Source of the DNA: Granulosicoccus sp964435305
GTDB taxonomy: Bacteria; Pseudomonadota; Gammaproteobacteria; Granulosicoccales; Granulosicoccaceae
Length of the DNA: 26,504 nt
Reading direction: 5' to 3'
Assembly: GCA_964435305.1 (NCBI GenBank)
Contig: CAYSZH010000053.1
Location: forward strand, 1-26,504
Shown here one piece after another: positions 1 through 8,962 of the stretch. The notes beneath the pieces are model-generated. The model did not search any database, was not told where the DNA came from, and was given only the letters and a program-made list of their open reading frames with translations. The position numbers and the translations under genes were made by a program. Numbering within the stretch: the first letter of the stretch is position 1; each line of letters opens with the position of its first letter.

Positions 1-1530
1 ACCCAGTGGCGTGTTACCGACTTTGTCAGTGTTGTAAATCGTGTGATAGGGAAGTGTGTTGGTAAAATATACCGGAACCTCTTCAGCAACAATTTCCTGG
101 AATTCCTGATACAAGGCTTTACGTTTATCAGGATCGGCTTCTTCCCCAGCCATTGCCAGCAATTCATCTACCCGGGAATTGGAGTAGCCTTGCGTATTAG
201 ACCAAACCCCTTTTCCGATATTATCGGATAGATAAGTACGGTGTACTCCGATAACCGGGTCACCCCAGTTGAATACCGTATCCCAACTCATTTCAAAGTC
301 CATCTCACCCATGCGCTTTGCCCAGGTAGGGAAGTCTGCGCTGGCCCGCACAGTAACATCGATTCCGACTTTCTTTAACGCTCCTCGTACATATTCAGCA
401 TTGGGTTTTAGTTCAGCCCAGCCGAAGTCTATGGTCAAACCAAATCGATTTCCATCGCCGTCTTTTTCGAAACCAGCTTCGTCAAGTAACGCATTGGCTT
501 TATCCAAGTCCAGATCATACTGCTCGACATCCGGGTTATGAAATGGACTATCTGGGTGTACTCCAGAGGGAGCGTTTGCCGCGGTGCCGCGTTGAATGGC
601 TTTTAATATGAAGTTCTTATCAACAGCGTAGGCAATCGCCTGACGAACCTTTTTCTCTTTTAATGGGCCGCTTGAGGTATTCATCGCTAGCCAGTCGATT
701 GGTCCGATAGCACCATAGCCTTCAGGTGTGACAGTAAGGCTATCGACCTTTTTCAATCGATTGATATTCTGCGGTGCAACTTCAAAAGCACCGAAGTCTA
801 CCTCACCACTTTCATAGGCAAGCGTTCGAGCCGCTGGGTCGGCTATGATGCGCAACACCATTTTATCCAGGTAAGGGCGGCCATCGATAAAGAAGTCATC
901 GAAGCGTTCCAGAATGACATGCTCACCACTTTTATATTCTGAAAGTTTGAACGGTCCTGAGCCAATTACATTTTCAGTATTGCGAGGATGAGTTTTGGGG
1001 TTTTCGCCATCGCCGTATATATGCTTAGGAATAATCGCCATCAGTTGGCTGGACATGGCTAGCATCAGAGCCGGATGTGGCTTGGATAAATTCAACACAG
1101 CAGTATGTTCGTCAGGTGTGTCAACAGAGGTTACCGGTGCGAACATGGATTTGAACGGATGATGCTCTTTTATGACATCTACTGAGAACGCAACATCATC
1201 GGAGGTGACTGGTTTTCCGTCATGAAACTTGGCATTCTCGACAAGGTTTAACGTGACGGTCAAAGCATCTTCGCTGATCTCCCAGCTCTTGGCTAGATAA
1301 GGTTGAGGAGTCCAATCTTCGTCATAACGCAATGGGGCGGCGAACAGCTGCGCACCTGGAAATCCGGTGGCGATTCCAGATTGCACCGCAGGGTTGAGGT
1401 TCCTGACATTTGACGTCATGGCCGCAACCAGGGTGCCGCCTTTTTTCGGCTCCTGCGCCACTGCAGACGTTGCTAGCACCACACAGAGCATAGACGCCGT
1501 TGTGGTTAAAGTGGATAAAATTCGTTTCAT
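1..1530 (-). CDS. ABC transporter substrate-binding protein, peptide/opine type (SBP_bac_5), C-terminus cut off by window edge
   Basis: I translated this by eye from an ATG at 1530, which is preceded by a strong AAGGAG-type ribosome site directly upstream. The reading frame stays open to base 1 (510 codons), so the 3' end lies outside the window. The protein opens with a typical signal peptide (MKRILSTL..., cleavage near AVAQ-EPKKGG) followed by KKGGTL, the usual beginning of mature DppA/OppA-like proteins. Further along are FHDGKPVTSDDVAFS and AIAYAVDKNFIL, both characteristic of family 5 periplasmic binding proteins. It should bind a peptide, opine or similar small organic nitrogen compound and deliver it to DppBCDF-like membrane components, which are expected just left of the window. 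It is divergent from the amidohydrolase at 1696. The family is clear; the ligand cannot be read from sequence. Confidence 0.93.
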   Translation of the reverse strand, partial: MKRILSTLTTTASMLCVVLATSAVAQEPKKGGTLVAAMTSNVRNLNPAVQSGIATGFPGAQLFAAPLRYDEDWTPQPYLAKSWEISEDALTVTLNLVENAKFHDGKPVTSDDVAFSVDVIKEHHPFKSMFAPVTSVDTPDEHTAVLNLSKPHPALMLAMSSQLMAIIPKHIYGDGENPKTHPRNTENVIGSGPFKLSEYKSGEHVILERFDDFFIDGRPYLDKMVLRIIADPAARTLAYESGEVDFGAFEVAPQNINRLKKVDSLTVTPEGYGAIGPIDWLAMNTSSGPLKEKKVRQAIAYAVDKNFILKAIQRGTAANAPSGVHPDSPFHNPDVEQYDLDLDKANALLDEAGFEKDGDGNRFGLTIDFGWAELKPNAEYVRGALKKVGIDVTVRASADFPTWAKRMGEMDFEMSWDTVFNWGDPVIGVHRTYLSDNIGKGVWSNTQGYSNSRVDELLAMAGEEADPDKRKALYQEFQEIVAEEVPVYFTNTLPYHTIYNTDKVGNTPLG

Positions 1531-1695
1531 TTTGTCTCCTTTTGAACAAGCTTGGTACTTGTATTGTTTAACACAGAGAACTTAAGTGAAGCCGCAGTAC
1601 AAAGACTTCTACCGTTGTGCGATGCTTTTTCGTTATACCATAAGGTATTTCGATGCTAGCATGCTTGTGTTATTGATTGCTATAGGTGAAAAATC
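1531..1695. promoter_or_regulatory. Divergent promoter region between binding protein and amidohydrolase
   Basis: This 165-bp AT-rich spacer separates two divergent transcription units, so it must carry promoters for both. The ribosome-binding site of the minus-strand gene is at its left end. I see no convincing operator palindrome. Confidence 0.4.
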
Positions 1696-3333
1696 GTGCG
1701 TAGAATCTATCAGGCGAGAAAAATTATCACCATGAACCCTGCGCGAGCGCATGTCACGCACGTTGCCGTTGAAAATGGTCTAATTTTGGGTGCCGGGTCT
1801 CTGGAAGAGCTGGCTGGCTGGGGTGACTATGAACTTGATACGCGCTTTGCGGATAAAACACTGCTACCCGGTTTTGTCGAGGGGCATAGCCATGCGATGG
1901 AGGGCACGCTTTGGTCTTACGTTTATGTCGGTTTTTTTGATCGTATGGATCCTGATGGAAAAATTTGGCCGGGCGTCAAGAGCATATCCGAGGTAATCGA
2001 AAGACTACAGGCGGCCGATGCTACAATTGCGGATGCCTACGCACCGTTGCCTGGTTGGTCACTTGACCCAATATATTATGACAATGAGCGAGTAAACCGT
2101 GGACATTTGGATGCAGTCTCTGTCACACGTCCCATAGGTGTGCTGCATGCCTCTGGCCATATTCTAAACGTGAATTCAAAAGCGCTTGAACTGGCTGGTT
2201 TGCTGCGCACTGGTATCGAGAACCCTGGCATACCACTTGGTGATGATGGCTTGCCCACCGGAGAGCTTAAGGGTCCGGATGTGATGGGCTTACTTTCGGC
2301 ACATGTTGGTTTTACTCGTGACTTTCTTGACTGTGATGAAGTTGGGTTGATTAACTTCGGAAAATTATGTGTCCGTTCAGGCGTGACAACTGCTACTGAT
2401 TTAGCTGCGCGCTTATCGGATGAAACAGTTGAGATGATGAAAAATACAACGCAGCAAGAGAATTACCCAACATGCTTAGTCTCTTTGTTAGTGCATGTTG
2501 GCGTTTCTCCTGATGATCTCATCGAGCGAGCAAAGGTACTCAAAACGCAAAGTCAGCAAAACCTTCGTTTGGGTATGATCAAAATTGTTTGCGATGGTTC
2601 AATACAAGGGTTTTCGGCGCGTATGCGTGCACCAGGTTATTACAATGGTGCACCGAATGGTTTGTGGTACATCTCACCTGATCATCTGCAACAAATACTT
2701 GAAGCGAGTTTAGCGCAGGGCCTGCATGTTCATGCGCACACGAATGGTGATGAGGCTACTGAGTTGTTGCTCGACACAATGGAAGAATGCCTGCTCAAGC
2801 AACCCTCAGCCGATCATCGCTTCACGATTCAACATTGTCAGCTAGCCAATACTGCGCAGTTTCGGCGGATAGAGAAGCTGGGTTTATGTGTCAATTTATT
2901 TGCCAACCATCATTTTTATTGGGGTGATGAGCATTTCGAACTTACCGTTGGCCCCGAACGGGCGCTACGAATGAATGCTTGCGCTACTGCGCTCAGGCAC
3001 AATGTGCCTATGGCGATTCACTCTGATGCGCCAGTCACGCCGCTGGGGCCTTTATTTACTGCATGGTGTGCGATTAATCGCATTACTGCTTCTGGTCGAG
3101 TACAAGGTGAAGCAGAACGCATTAGCCTGGATGAAGCGCTGTATGCGATTACTTTAGGTGCCGCGTACACCTTGAAAATGGACGCAGAAGTGGGTTCTAT
3201 TGAGACTGGGAAACGTGCTGATTTCGCCGTGCTCGATGATGATCCTGAGGCGATAGGTGCCGAAAATTTAAAGGACGTGAAAGTCTGGGGTACGGTGCAA
3301 AGTGGTCGAGTTTTCGCAGCAGCTGATTTGTAG
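1696..3333 (+). CDS. YtcJ-like amidohydrolase (amidohydrolase family 3)
   Basis: 545 residues, the usual length for YtcJ/NfdA-type metal-dependent amidohydrolases. These deacylate or deformylate N-substituted amides in the cytoplasm. Visible family marks in order: the N-terminal beta sandwich ending in LLPGFVEGHSHA with the metal-binding HSH at residues 64-66; LHVHAHTNGDEA around 343-353; FTIQHCQL with His380; IHSDAPV with His442 and Asp444, the usual late catalytic Asp; and a C-terminal stretch GSIETGKRADFAVLDDDP that returns to the sandwich domain. The start is a GTG with a weak AGGTGA site. An ATG 12 codons later is an alternative, but it would remove the first strand RIYQARKIITMN that the family normally has. 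A CobW-type GTPase follows 9 bp downstream and a binding-protein gene diverges upstream, which suggests uptake followed by hydrolysis of an amide-like nutrient. The substrate is unknown. Confidence 0.9.
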   Translation: MRRIYQARKIITMNPARAHVTHVAVENGLILGAGSLEELAGWGDYELDTRFADKTLLPGFVEGHSHAMEGTLWSYVYVGFFDRMDPDGKIWPGVKSISEVIERLQAADATIADAYAPLPGWSLDPIYYDNERVNRGHLDAVSVTRPIGVLHASGHILNVNSKALELAGLLRTGIENPGIPLGDDGLPTGELKGPDVMGLLSAHVGFTRDFLDCDEVGLINFGKLCVRSGVTTATDLAARLSDETVEMMKNTTQQENYPTCLVSLLVHVGVSPDDLIERAKVLKTQSQQNLRLGMIKIVCDGSIQGFSARMRAPGYYNGAPNGLWYISPDHLQQILEASLAQGLHVHAHTNGDEATELLLDTMEECLLKQPSADHRFTIQHCQLANTAQFRRIEKLGLCVNLFANHHFYWGDEHFELTVGPERALRMNACATALRHNVPMAIHSDAPVTPLGPLFTAWCAINRITASGRVQGEAERISLDEALYAITLGAAYTLKMDAEVGSIETGKRADFAVLDDDPEAIGAENLKDVKVWGTVQSGRVFAAADL

Positions 3334-3342
3334 GCAAGCAGT

Positions 3343-4197
3343 ATGAGCCATCAAATACCAGTCACTGTTATTGGCGGCTACCTGGGTTCTGGAAAAACCA
3401 CACTGGTTAATCATTTGCTGCGCAATGCCAATGGCAAACGATTGGCTGTCATGGTTAATGAGTTCGGTGAGCTGCCAATTGATGAAGATCTGATAGAGGC
3501 GAGCAGTGATGACATCATCTCCTTAACGGGAGGCTGCGTCTGTTGTAGCTATGGTAGTGATCTGATAGAGGCGATGCATGCACTTAGTCAGTTGAACCCG
3601 GCTCCTGATAATGTTTTATTAGAGACCAGTGGTGTTGCATTACCTGGCTCAATAGCAGGTACTATTTCTTTGTTGCCCGGTTTCTCACTTGATGGTGTTG
3701 TGGTTTTGGCTGATGCAGAAAAAGTAGTCGAGCTGGCAGCAGACAAGTACATGAGCGACACAATCGAAAGGCAGCTCAAGGATGCTGACCTGGTGTTGTT
3801 AAACAAAATCGACCTGGCCTCTTCGAAAAAATGCACAGAGCTTCGCAAGTGGATACCGAGCATGGCTACTAACGCTCGGGTTATTGAAGTCTTGCGATCA
3901 GTTGTCCCTCCAGAAGTGGTGTTGAAGGATTTCGTCGAAATCGATCGTGAGCGGCAAAGTGCGCCATATCAACATGACGTCACTTTTGAAAGCACCCTAT
4001 TAAGTGTAGAAAGCTGCGATGATGCCGCTGAATTTGCACGTTGTTTGATTGCAGACTATCCACGCATGGTTAGAGCGAAGGGTTTTGTAAGGCAAAAAAA
4101 CGAAGCTATGAAAACGATTCAGATTGTAGGTCAGCGTTTTGAGATCACCGCCGCTCCGGATGATGTTGAGACCGGGGTTGTGGTTATTATGAAGTGA
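3343..4197 (+). CDS. CobW/COG0523-family GTPase, probable metallochaperone
   Basis: G3E-family P-loop GTPase. The Walker A motif GGYLGSGKTT is at residues 11-20, the metal-binding CxCC motif (GGCVCCS) at 65-68, a switch-like LLETSGVALPGS near 92-103, and the guanine-specificity motif NKID at 154-157. These are the hallmarks of the proteins that load zinc, cobalt or other metals onto client enzymes. At 284 residues it is short for the family, because the CobW C-terminal domain (about 205-284) is reduced and lacks the His-rich linker often seen in zinc paralogues. It starts 9 bp after the amidohydrolase stop and is surely co-transcribed with it. This suggests that the amidohydrolase, itself a metalloenzyme, is the client, although that is inference. 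The stop codon lies inside the left arm of the palindrome at 4196-4226. Confidence 0.9.
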   Translation: MSHQIPVTVIGGYLGSGKTTLVNHLLRNANGKRLAVMVNEFGELPIDEDLIEASSDDIISLTGGCVCCSYGSDLIEAMHALSQLNPAPDNVLLETSGVALPGSIAGTISLLPGFSLDGVVVLADAEKVVELAADKYMSDTIERQLKDADLVLLNKIDLASSKKCTELRKWIPSMATNARVIEVLRSVVPPEVVLKDFVEIDRERQSAPYQHDVTFESTLLSVESCDDAAEFARCLIADYPRMVRAKGFVRQKNEAMKTIQIVGQRFEITAAPDDVETGVVVIMK

Positions 4198-4226
4198 GGG
4201 GGTCAGGTGAAAGACCTGACCCCCTC
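4196..4226. terminator. Perfect 13-bp palindrome between convergent genes, probable bidirectional terminator and repeat-family member
   Basis: Arms 4196-4208 (GAGGGGGTCAGGT) and 4214-4226 are perfect inverted copies around the 5-nt loop GAAAG. The hairpin overlaps the CobW stop codon and ends 7 bp before the stop of the convergent monooxygenase, so it can end transcription from both sides. There is only a weak T-rich run after it. The core GGGGTCAG...CTGACCCC recurs at 10551-10673 and 23386-23443, so it is also a dispersed REP-like repeat. Confidence 0.7.
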
Positions 4227-4232
4227 TATCTC

Positions 4233-6047
4233 TTAACTCTTATGATGTGATTCTTGCAGCGCATACACCGGTGTGTCGATGTTTTCCATTCGCGCTTTCA
4301 GTTGCAGGCTTAAAAACTGTGAGTAGTGCCTTGACTGGTGCAGGTTGCCCCCGTGAAACCATAAGCCTGACTGCTGTGTGGGTTTCCACATATTGCGCAG
4401 TTCACCTTCCCATGGCCCTGGGTCTTTGGTTGTGTCTGAACCCATTCCCCATACTTTGCCAACTTTGTCAGCCACTTCCTGACTGATCAGCTGAGCAGCC
4501 CAGCCATTCATTGAGCCGTAACCTGTGGCCAGAACGATTAAATCTGCATCCAGCTGACTGCCGTCGCTAAATTCAATGCTGTTTTCTGAGATGTGTTTAA
4601 CTTCAACGCCTGATTTAAGTTTTATATCACCATTGGCAATGAGCTCAGATGCACCAACATCGATATAGTAGCCAGATCCACGGCGCAGATATTTACAAAA
4701 CAGGCCAGAGTCGTCTTCACCAAAATCAAGCATGAAGCCAGCTTTTTCGAGCCGCGCATACAGATCTTTATCCCGTTCCTTCATTTGCGCATAAACTGGC
4801 ACTTGTAAAGACGGTAATACGCGATACGGTAATGATGCGAAGATGAGATCGGCCATTTCAGTCGTCACGCCATTTGCCACAGCATCTTCACTGTAAAGAC
4901 CACCCAAGGCTAAATCCATCAAGGTTTCGGATTTTGCAATGTGCGTTGAGCTGCGCTGAATCATTGTCACATCGGCACCACTTTCCCAAAGATCGGCACA
5001 TATATCATGCGCTGAATTGTTTGATCCAATGACGACACATTTTTTGCCTTTGTAGGCATCTCCACCAGGGTGTTTGCTTGAATGGTGAATATCGCCTTTG
5101 AATTTTTCTGCGCCTTCAAATTCAGGAATGTTTGGCACCGCTGACATGCCAGTTGCTAACACCAGTTGTTTCGGCTTTAGTTCGATTTGCTTGCCTTCTC
5201 GAATAACATTGACCGACCATGTGCCGCTTGCTTCGTCGTAGCTTGCGTTTTCGCAAGTGGTTGAAGACCAGTAGTTAAGCTCCATGATTTTGGTGTACAT
5301 TTCTAGCCAATCACCAATTTTATCTTTGGGTGCAAACACAGGCCAATGCTCTGGAAATTTTAAATACGGTAGGTGGTCATACCAAACAGGGTCGTGTAAA
5401 CACAAAGACTTATATCGATTGCGCCAGCTATCGCCGGCTTTGGCATTTTTCTCGATGATGATGGTAGGTACGCCCAGTCGTTTCAGGCGCGCACCCAAGC
5501 CAATACCGCCTTGGCCGCCGCCGACAATGACACAATAAGGTTGAGTGTCGTAACCCAAAGACGCTTCTTCATCATTTCGCCTTTCAAGCCAGGTTTTTCG
5601 AGACTTTTCAACTCCATGTGTCACACCGATCTCGCGTGTGCGGCCCGCCTGTTCTTCAAATCCTTTAAGCGACTTCATAGTAGTAAGAAGAGTCCAGCAC
5701 CCGGCGTCGTTCAGTCTGATATGACCCTCGCAATGTGCCACAGCCGTTTCAAACGTTATCCATCCTTCTACAATGCCGTCGGCTTCGCTGGCATCACCTA
5801 CAAGTTCCCAGTTGCTGGCTTGCACGTCAGCAAATGTTGAGTCGAGCATGTGAATAATGTCGTCATGTCCCTCCATGGTTTTTAAATTCCACGTGAATGA
5901 GACAAAATCTCGCCAAAAACCGTTTGGGTCAAACAGTTTAGCCGCACCTTTAGAGTCGCCTGCCTGAACTAAACTGGAAAACTCAGCTAGCCAATCATTT
6001 AAACGGTCTGTAGCGGGATTTGTTTGTTTTGCAGTATTCGCAGACAT
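4233..6047 (-). CDS. Flavin-containing monooxygenase with N-terminal NTF2/SnoaL-like domain
   Basis: 604 residues. Residues 13-135 look like an NTF2/SnoaL-type cone domain. After a linker comes a class B flavoprotein monooxygenase core: the FAD Rossmann motif VIVGGGQGGIGLGARL near 173-188, the acidic end of its second strand (IIIEK) near 196-200, LATG at 297-300, an FMO-like fingerprint FKGDIHHSSKH at 316-326, a second dinucleotide fold VIGSNNSAHD at 339-348 for NAD(P)H, and a late LATGYGSMNGW. The expected chemistry is NAD(P)H- and O2-dependent oxygenation of a soft nucleophile (N, S) or a ketone. The second Rossmann glycine pattern reads GSNNSA rather than GxGxSA. The ATG at 6047 is the first good start. 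The gene stands alone, convergent with the CobW gene and divergent from the beta-lactamase-fold gene. The substrate is unknown. Confidence 0.88.
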   Translation of the reverse strand: MSANTAKQTNPATDRLNDWLAEFSSLVQAGDSKGAAKLFDPNGFWRDFVSFTWNLKTMEGHDDIIHMLDSTFADVQASNWELVGDASEADGIVEGWITFETAVAHCEGHIRLNDAGCWTLLTTMKSLKGFEEQAGRTREIGVTHGVEKSRKTWLERRNDEEASLGYDTQPYCVIVGGGQGGIGLGARLKRLGVPTIIIEKNAKAGDSWRNRYKSLCLHDPVWYDHLPYLKFPEHWPVFAPKDKIGDWLEMYTKIMELNYWSSTTCENASYDEASGTWSVNVIREGKQIELKPKQLVLATGMSAVPNIPEFEGAEKFKGDIHHSSKHPGGDAYKGKKCVVIGSNNSAHDICADLWESGADVTMIQRSSTHIAKSETLMDLALGGLYSEDAVANGVTTEMADLIFASLPYRVLPSLQVPVYAQMKERDKDLYARLEKAGFMLDFGEDDSGLFCKYLRRGSGYYIDVGASELIANGDIKLKSGVEVKHISENSIEFSDGSQLDADLIVLATGYGSMNGWAAQLISQEVADKVGKVWGMGSDTTKDPGPWEGELRNMWKPTQQSGLWFHGGNLHQSRHYSQFLSLQLKARMENIDTPVYALQESHHKS

Positions 6048-6667
6048 CGAAGCTATTCTCCAAGTGAATTACATTTTTATACGGGACATTTTGCTGTGTG
6101 AGGACTACTTCGAATACTAAACATTACGCAGAGTGGAAATCAAGTGCGGATAGTTAAGGTGAAAATGTAATCAAACTTCACGGGCTTTGCTATCAAGTGA
6201 CAACAACTGGTAACGGTAATGATTCGAAACCGTTTTCTTCTTTGGACTCGGCGCATAACTTGTCATTCTCTGTTAGCGATAGTCAAATTGTCATAAACAA
6301 ATCAAACAAGGCGCTTTGATAACGAATTGGGCCGGGTTCAAGTCGAGTCCGTTATACACCCTTAGATTCCGGCCTAAATTGTTGTTACTCAATACATTTG
6401 GTGCGTTTTGATCCAATGCCTCTTGCTTCTATTTATGAAGTTTAATCACTAACAATCTACCATCACCGCTGATCACGACGTGAACGTCGAATGACCGTGG
6501 TTTGATCTGGCTTTGTACCAATGATAATCCTAGGACGTGATGCCTCGTGTAAATAGACCAACTCAACTATAAATTCAGCTGTTGAAGTCAACAGGGAAAC
6601 CCTAAATTTGCGTTCACCGTGAAAAGCATGGATACTCAGTTTTATCAACTGTAAAGTGAGGTGCCTC
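6048..6667. other. 620-bp intergenic region, no supported gene
   Basis: This gap separates the divergent monooxygenase and beta-lactamase-fold genes. It presumably holds both promoters. The only reading frame of note is a 68-codon one on the minus strand (6463-6669) with no recognisable family and an end that overlaps the downstream ribosome site, so I did not call it. I see no strong hairpin, tRNA or repeat. The region may hold a small RNA or gene remnants, but nothing can be supported by eye. Confidence 0.5.
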
Positions 6668-7600
6668 ATGTTAAAAAAGAAGCAGAAGATTGGCTTGTTA
6701 TCACTGATTGCCGCAGGTGTTGTGCTAGGTATGACTCAGGCACAAGGTACTGGGTTAACTTCCTGGAAATCAGGCAAAAACCACGATCGAATCATTCAGA
6801 TTCAGAACGAGGGTGGTACGCGTGATGCCGTAGAAGGTGTCGAGGTTGCCTACTACAGTAACTCATCTTTCCGCGTAGTTTCTCCAAAAGGCATATCGAT
6901 TATTGTCGATCCCTGGCGCAACGACCCCTCCGGTGCCTGGGGGCTTTGGTATCACGTAGAATTCCCGGCAGCGGAGGTTGATATTGGTATGTCCACCCAC
7001 GCCCATTTCGACCACGATGCGTTGGATAAAATCGATGCCAACATGCTACTTGATCGCATGGGTGGCACATTCGAACTGGGTGATGTAAAAATTACTGGCC
7101 TTGCTGACAAGCATCAGTGTGTAGCACCGGGGCTTATTCCGTGGACTGAAGCCGTAAAACAGTTCGAAGGCCGTGATGATCCTTGCACAAATAACTTCCG
7201 CCATATGGATAACACCATGTACATCATTGAGACTGGCGGTATGCGTCTGCTGATGTGGGGTGATAACAGACCAGAACCCGCGCCGGAGTTGCTGGAAAAA
7301 ATTGGTGATGTTGATGTTGTGTTTGTACCAGTCGACGGCTCACGCCATATTCTCGACTACGAGCAGGCAGATGCAGTTGTTAAAATGACAAAAGCCAATA
7401 TTGCTATACCTCATCATTATCTGGTTCCCGAGACCACTTATTACACGTCTACCTTGTTACCTGCCAGCGAGTGGGCCAAAACGCATGATAATACCTTCCT
7501 GGATTCGCCATCAGTGGTTATAACCAAGGACGATCTTGAAGGTAAAGAGGGTCATGTTTACTATTTTGGCTCACACAACATCGTGACAGCAGAAAAATAG
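6668..7600 (+). CDS. Exported metallo-beta-lactamase-fold hydrolase (Lactamase_B_3/UlaG-like)
   Basis: 310 residues from the ATG at 6668, which has GTGAGG 7 nt upstream; the GTG at 6656 lies inside that site and is rejected. An N-terminal positively charged, hydrophobic stretch (residues 1-27, LLSLIAAGVVLGMTQAQG) is a signal peptide without a lipobox, so the protein should be periplasmic. The metal-binding signature STHAHFDHDAL gives His111, His113, Asp115 and His116. Further ligands probably come from the later CVAPGL region, the Asp of MWGDNRPE and the His pair of IPHHYLVP. The fold is that of the beta-lactamase-like superfamily (compare UlaG lactonase), and a di-zinc or manganese hydrolase is expected. 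The HupE/UreJ-like gene follows 34 bp downstream. The substrate is unknown. Confidence 0.87.
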   Translation: MLKKKQKIGLLSLIAAGVVLGMTQAQGTGLTSWKSGKNHDRIIQIQNEGGTRDAVEGVEVAYYSNSSFRVVSPKGISIIVDPWRNDPSGAWGLWYHVEFPAAEVDIGMSTHAHFDHDALDKIDANMLLDRMGGTFELGDVKITGLADKHQCVAPGLIPWTEAVKQFEGRDDPCTNNFRHMDNTMYIIETGGMRLLMWGDNRPEPAPELLEKIGDVDVVFVPVDGSRHILDYEQADAVVKMTKANIAIPHHYLVPETTYYTSTLLPASEWAKTHDNTFLDSPSVVITKDDLEGKEGHVYYFGSHNIVTAEK

Positions 7601-7634
7601 TTATCGTCTTAACTGGAATTGATTACGTTTCTAC

Positions 7635-8933
7635 TTGATTCCTGCGGCTTTATCTTCTAACCCGTTAAGCCAGCGAAATTCGTTTCGCTGGCTTGTCTTT
7701 CTGGCGGCTTTGTTCTCGTCCAGTGTCGTATTCGCTCATTTCAAACTGAACCTCAATATACGGATCATCCACGTCGCCCATCAGGAAGATGGTCTCGCTG
7801 TGTATATGCGTTTGCCCATGCCCTATCTACTTGCTGATCTTGCTGGTGCGGTGCAGGACGATGGCAGCCGAGAACCGGCACCCTTTACAAGTAATGCGCT
7901 TGTTGATGGTGAGTGGATGCACTATGTTGATTACGATGCTATTGAGCGAGATCCCTTAGGGCTTGGTGCCATGGCAGCTTCTGGGCATGTCATCACATCT
8001 GAGCAATCCATTTTGCAACCAGACGTACGTGCGGTCCGTGTTTATCACGGTGATTCGCAACCACCATTTGCCACTCTGGAGGAGGCGGAGCTTGCGTTTC
8101 GTAGTGTGGAGCAAGAAAAAGTTTCACCGGCACCGTTCGTCGGCGATAGTGTGGTTGATGTGTTGATTCAATACCGGTCAATGGAGTCGGTTTCATCCTA
8201 CAGCCTTTCAAGTTCTCTGAATCCTGGCCTGGAAGGGCAGGAAGACACCGCTAATTTGATTCTGGACTACGCAGGTTCCGCTCCAGTGATATTCAGAGTA
8301 CGCGGTTTATTAGAACGGCCGGTTGTCATTTCAAATTCAATTTGGAAAGCCGCCAAAACGTTTGTCGTTGAAGGTGTACGGCACATTCTTGCTGGTTACG
8401 ACCATGTTTTGTTTGTCATTTGTCTGGTACTGGGTGCAACACTGATTTCGACATTGGCCTGGAGGGTTACTGGCTTCACTATAGGTCATAGCATCACATT
8501 GACGCTTGGTTTTTTTGGCTATGTGCCACAGGCAACATGGTTTATTCCGCTTATTGAAACTGGCATTGCTGTGTCGATTATTCTGGCGGCAGTATTGGCT
8601 TTGAACAGCGATCCATTGAAAGTGTCTTCAAAAAATGGGTTTCTATTAACGACCCTTATTGGCATGCTGCATGGTCTCGGGTTCTCCTTTGTATTACAGG
8701 AGATTCTGAGTGTGACATCATCAAATATTTGGATAAGCCTGTTGTCGTTTAATATTGGGGTTGAAATTGGACAGCTCGCCATCGTACTGCTGTTATGGCC
8801 GATACTATACGTTGTTGGCAAGCATCTTCCACACAGGTTGATCGCGGTGAAATGGATTGTTGCCTTACCGTGTATCGTCATTGCCGCTTTCTGGTCTGGC
8901 CAGCGCATACTCGGAACGATTAGTGCGATTTAA
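7635..8933 (+). CDS. HupE/UreJ-like membrane protein
   Basis: 432 codons in an open frame bounded upstream by a stop at 7620-7622. No ATG or GTG precedes the signal-like segment, so a TTG at 7635 is the best start, with only a weak GGAA-type site. A hydrophobic leader (WLVFLAALFSSSVVFA) is followed by an exported soluble domain of about 200 residues, then at least six membrane segments in the C-terminal half. The conserved core GVRHILAGYDHVLFVICLVLG, FTIGHSITL, LHGLGFSF and FNIGVEIGQ matches the HupE/UreJ_2 family. Members with this large N-terminal periplasmic domain are of unknown function; shorter HupE/UreJ relatives are tied to nickel handling. It sits directly after the beta-lactamase-fold gene and probably shares its transcript. 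The family is confident, the start is not. Confidence 0.85.
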   Translation: MIPAALSSNPLSQRNSFRWLVFLAALFSSSVVFAHFKLNLNIRIIHVAHQEDGLAVYMRLPMPYLLADLAGAVQDDGSREPAPFTSNALVDGEWMHYVDYDAIERDPLGLGAMAASGHVITSEQSILQPDVRAVRVYHGDSQPPFATLEEAELAFRSVEQEKVSPAPFVGDSVVDVLIQYRSMESVSSYSLSSSLNPGLEGQEDTANLILDYAGSAPVIFRVRGLLERPVVISNSIWKAAKTFVVEGVRHILAGYDHVLFVICLVLGATLISTLAWRVTGFTIGHSITLTLGFFGYVPQATWFIPLIETGIAVSIILAAVLALNSDPLKVSSKNGFLLTTLIGMLHGLGFSFVLQEILSVTSSNIWISLLSFNIGVEIGQLAIVLLLWPILYVVGKHLPHRLIAVKWIVALPCIVIAAFWSGQRILGTISAI

Positions 8934-8946
8934 TAGGGCCAGGGCC

Positions 8947-8956
8947 GGGGTCAGGT
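8947..8956. repeat. Half copy of the GGGGTCAG repeat
   Basis: GGGGTCAGGT, identical to the first arm of the 4196 palindrome, lies in the 29-bp gap between the convergent HupE-like and RpiB-like genes. No matching second arm is present, so it is either a degraded remnant or chance. Confidence 0.3.
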
Positions 8957-8962
8957 CGACGC

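Noticed and set aside
1322..1549. 75-codon minus-strand frame with Cys-rich product near the start of the binding-protein gene
   Set aside because: It is an out-of-frame shadow of the signal peptide region of the true gene starting at 1530.
6329..6352. GGGTTCAAGTC, resembling a tRNA T-arm
   Set aside because: The flanking bases do not pair as a T-stem and no anticodon or acceptor arms are found around it.
6463..6669. 68-codon minus-strand frame upstream of the beta-lactamase-fold gene
   Set aside because: No recognisable family, a GTG start without a ribosome site, and it overlaps the ribosome site and start codon of the real gene on the other strand.
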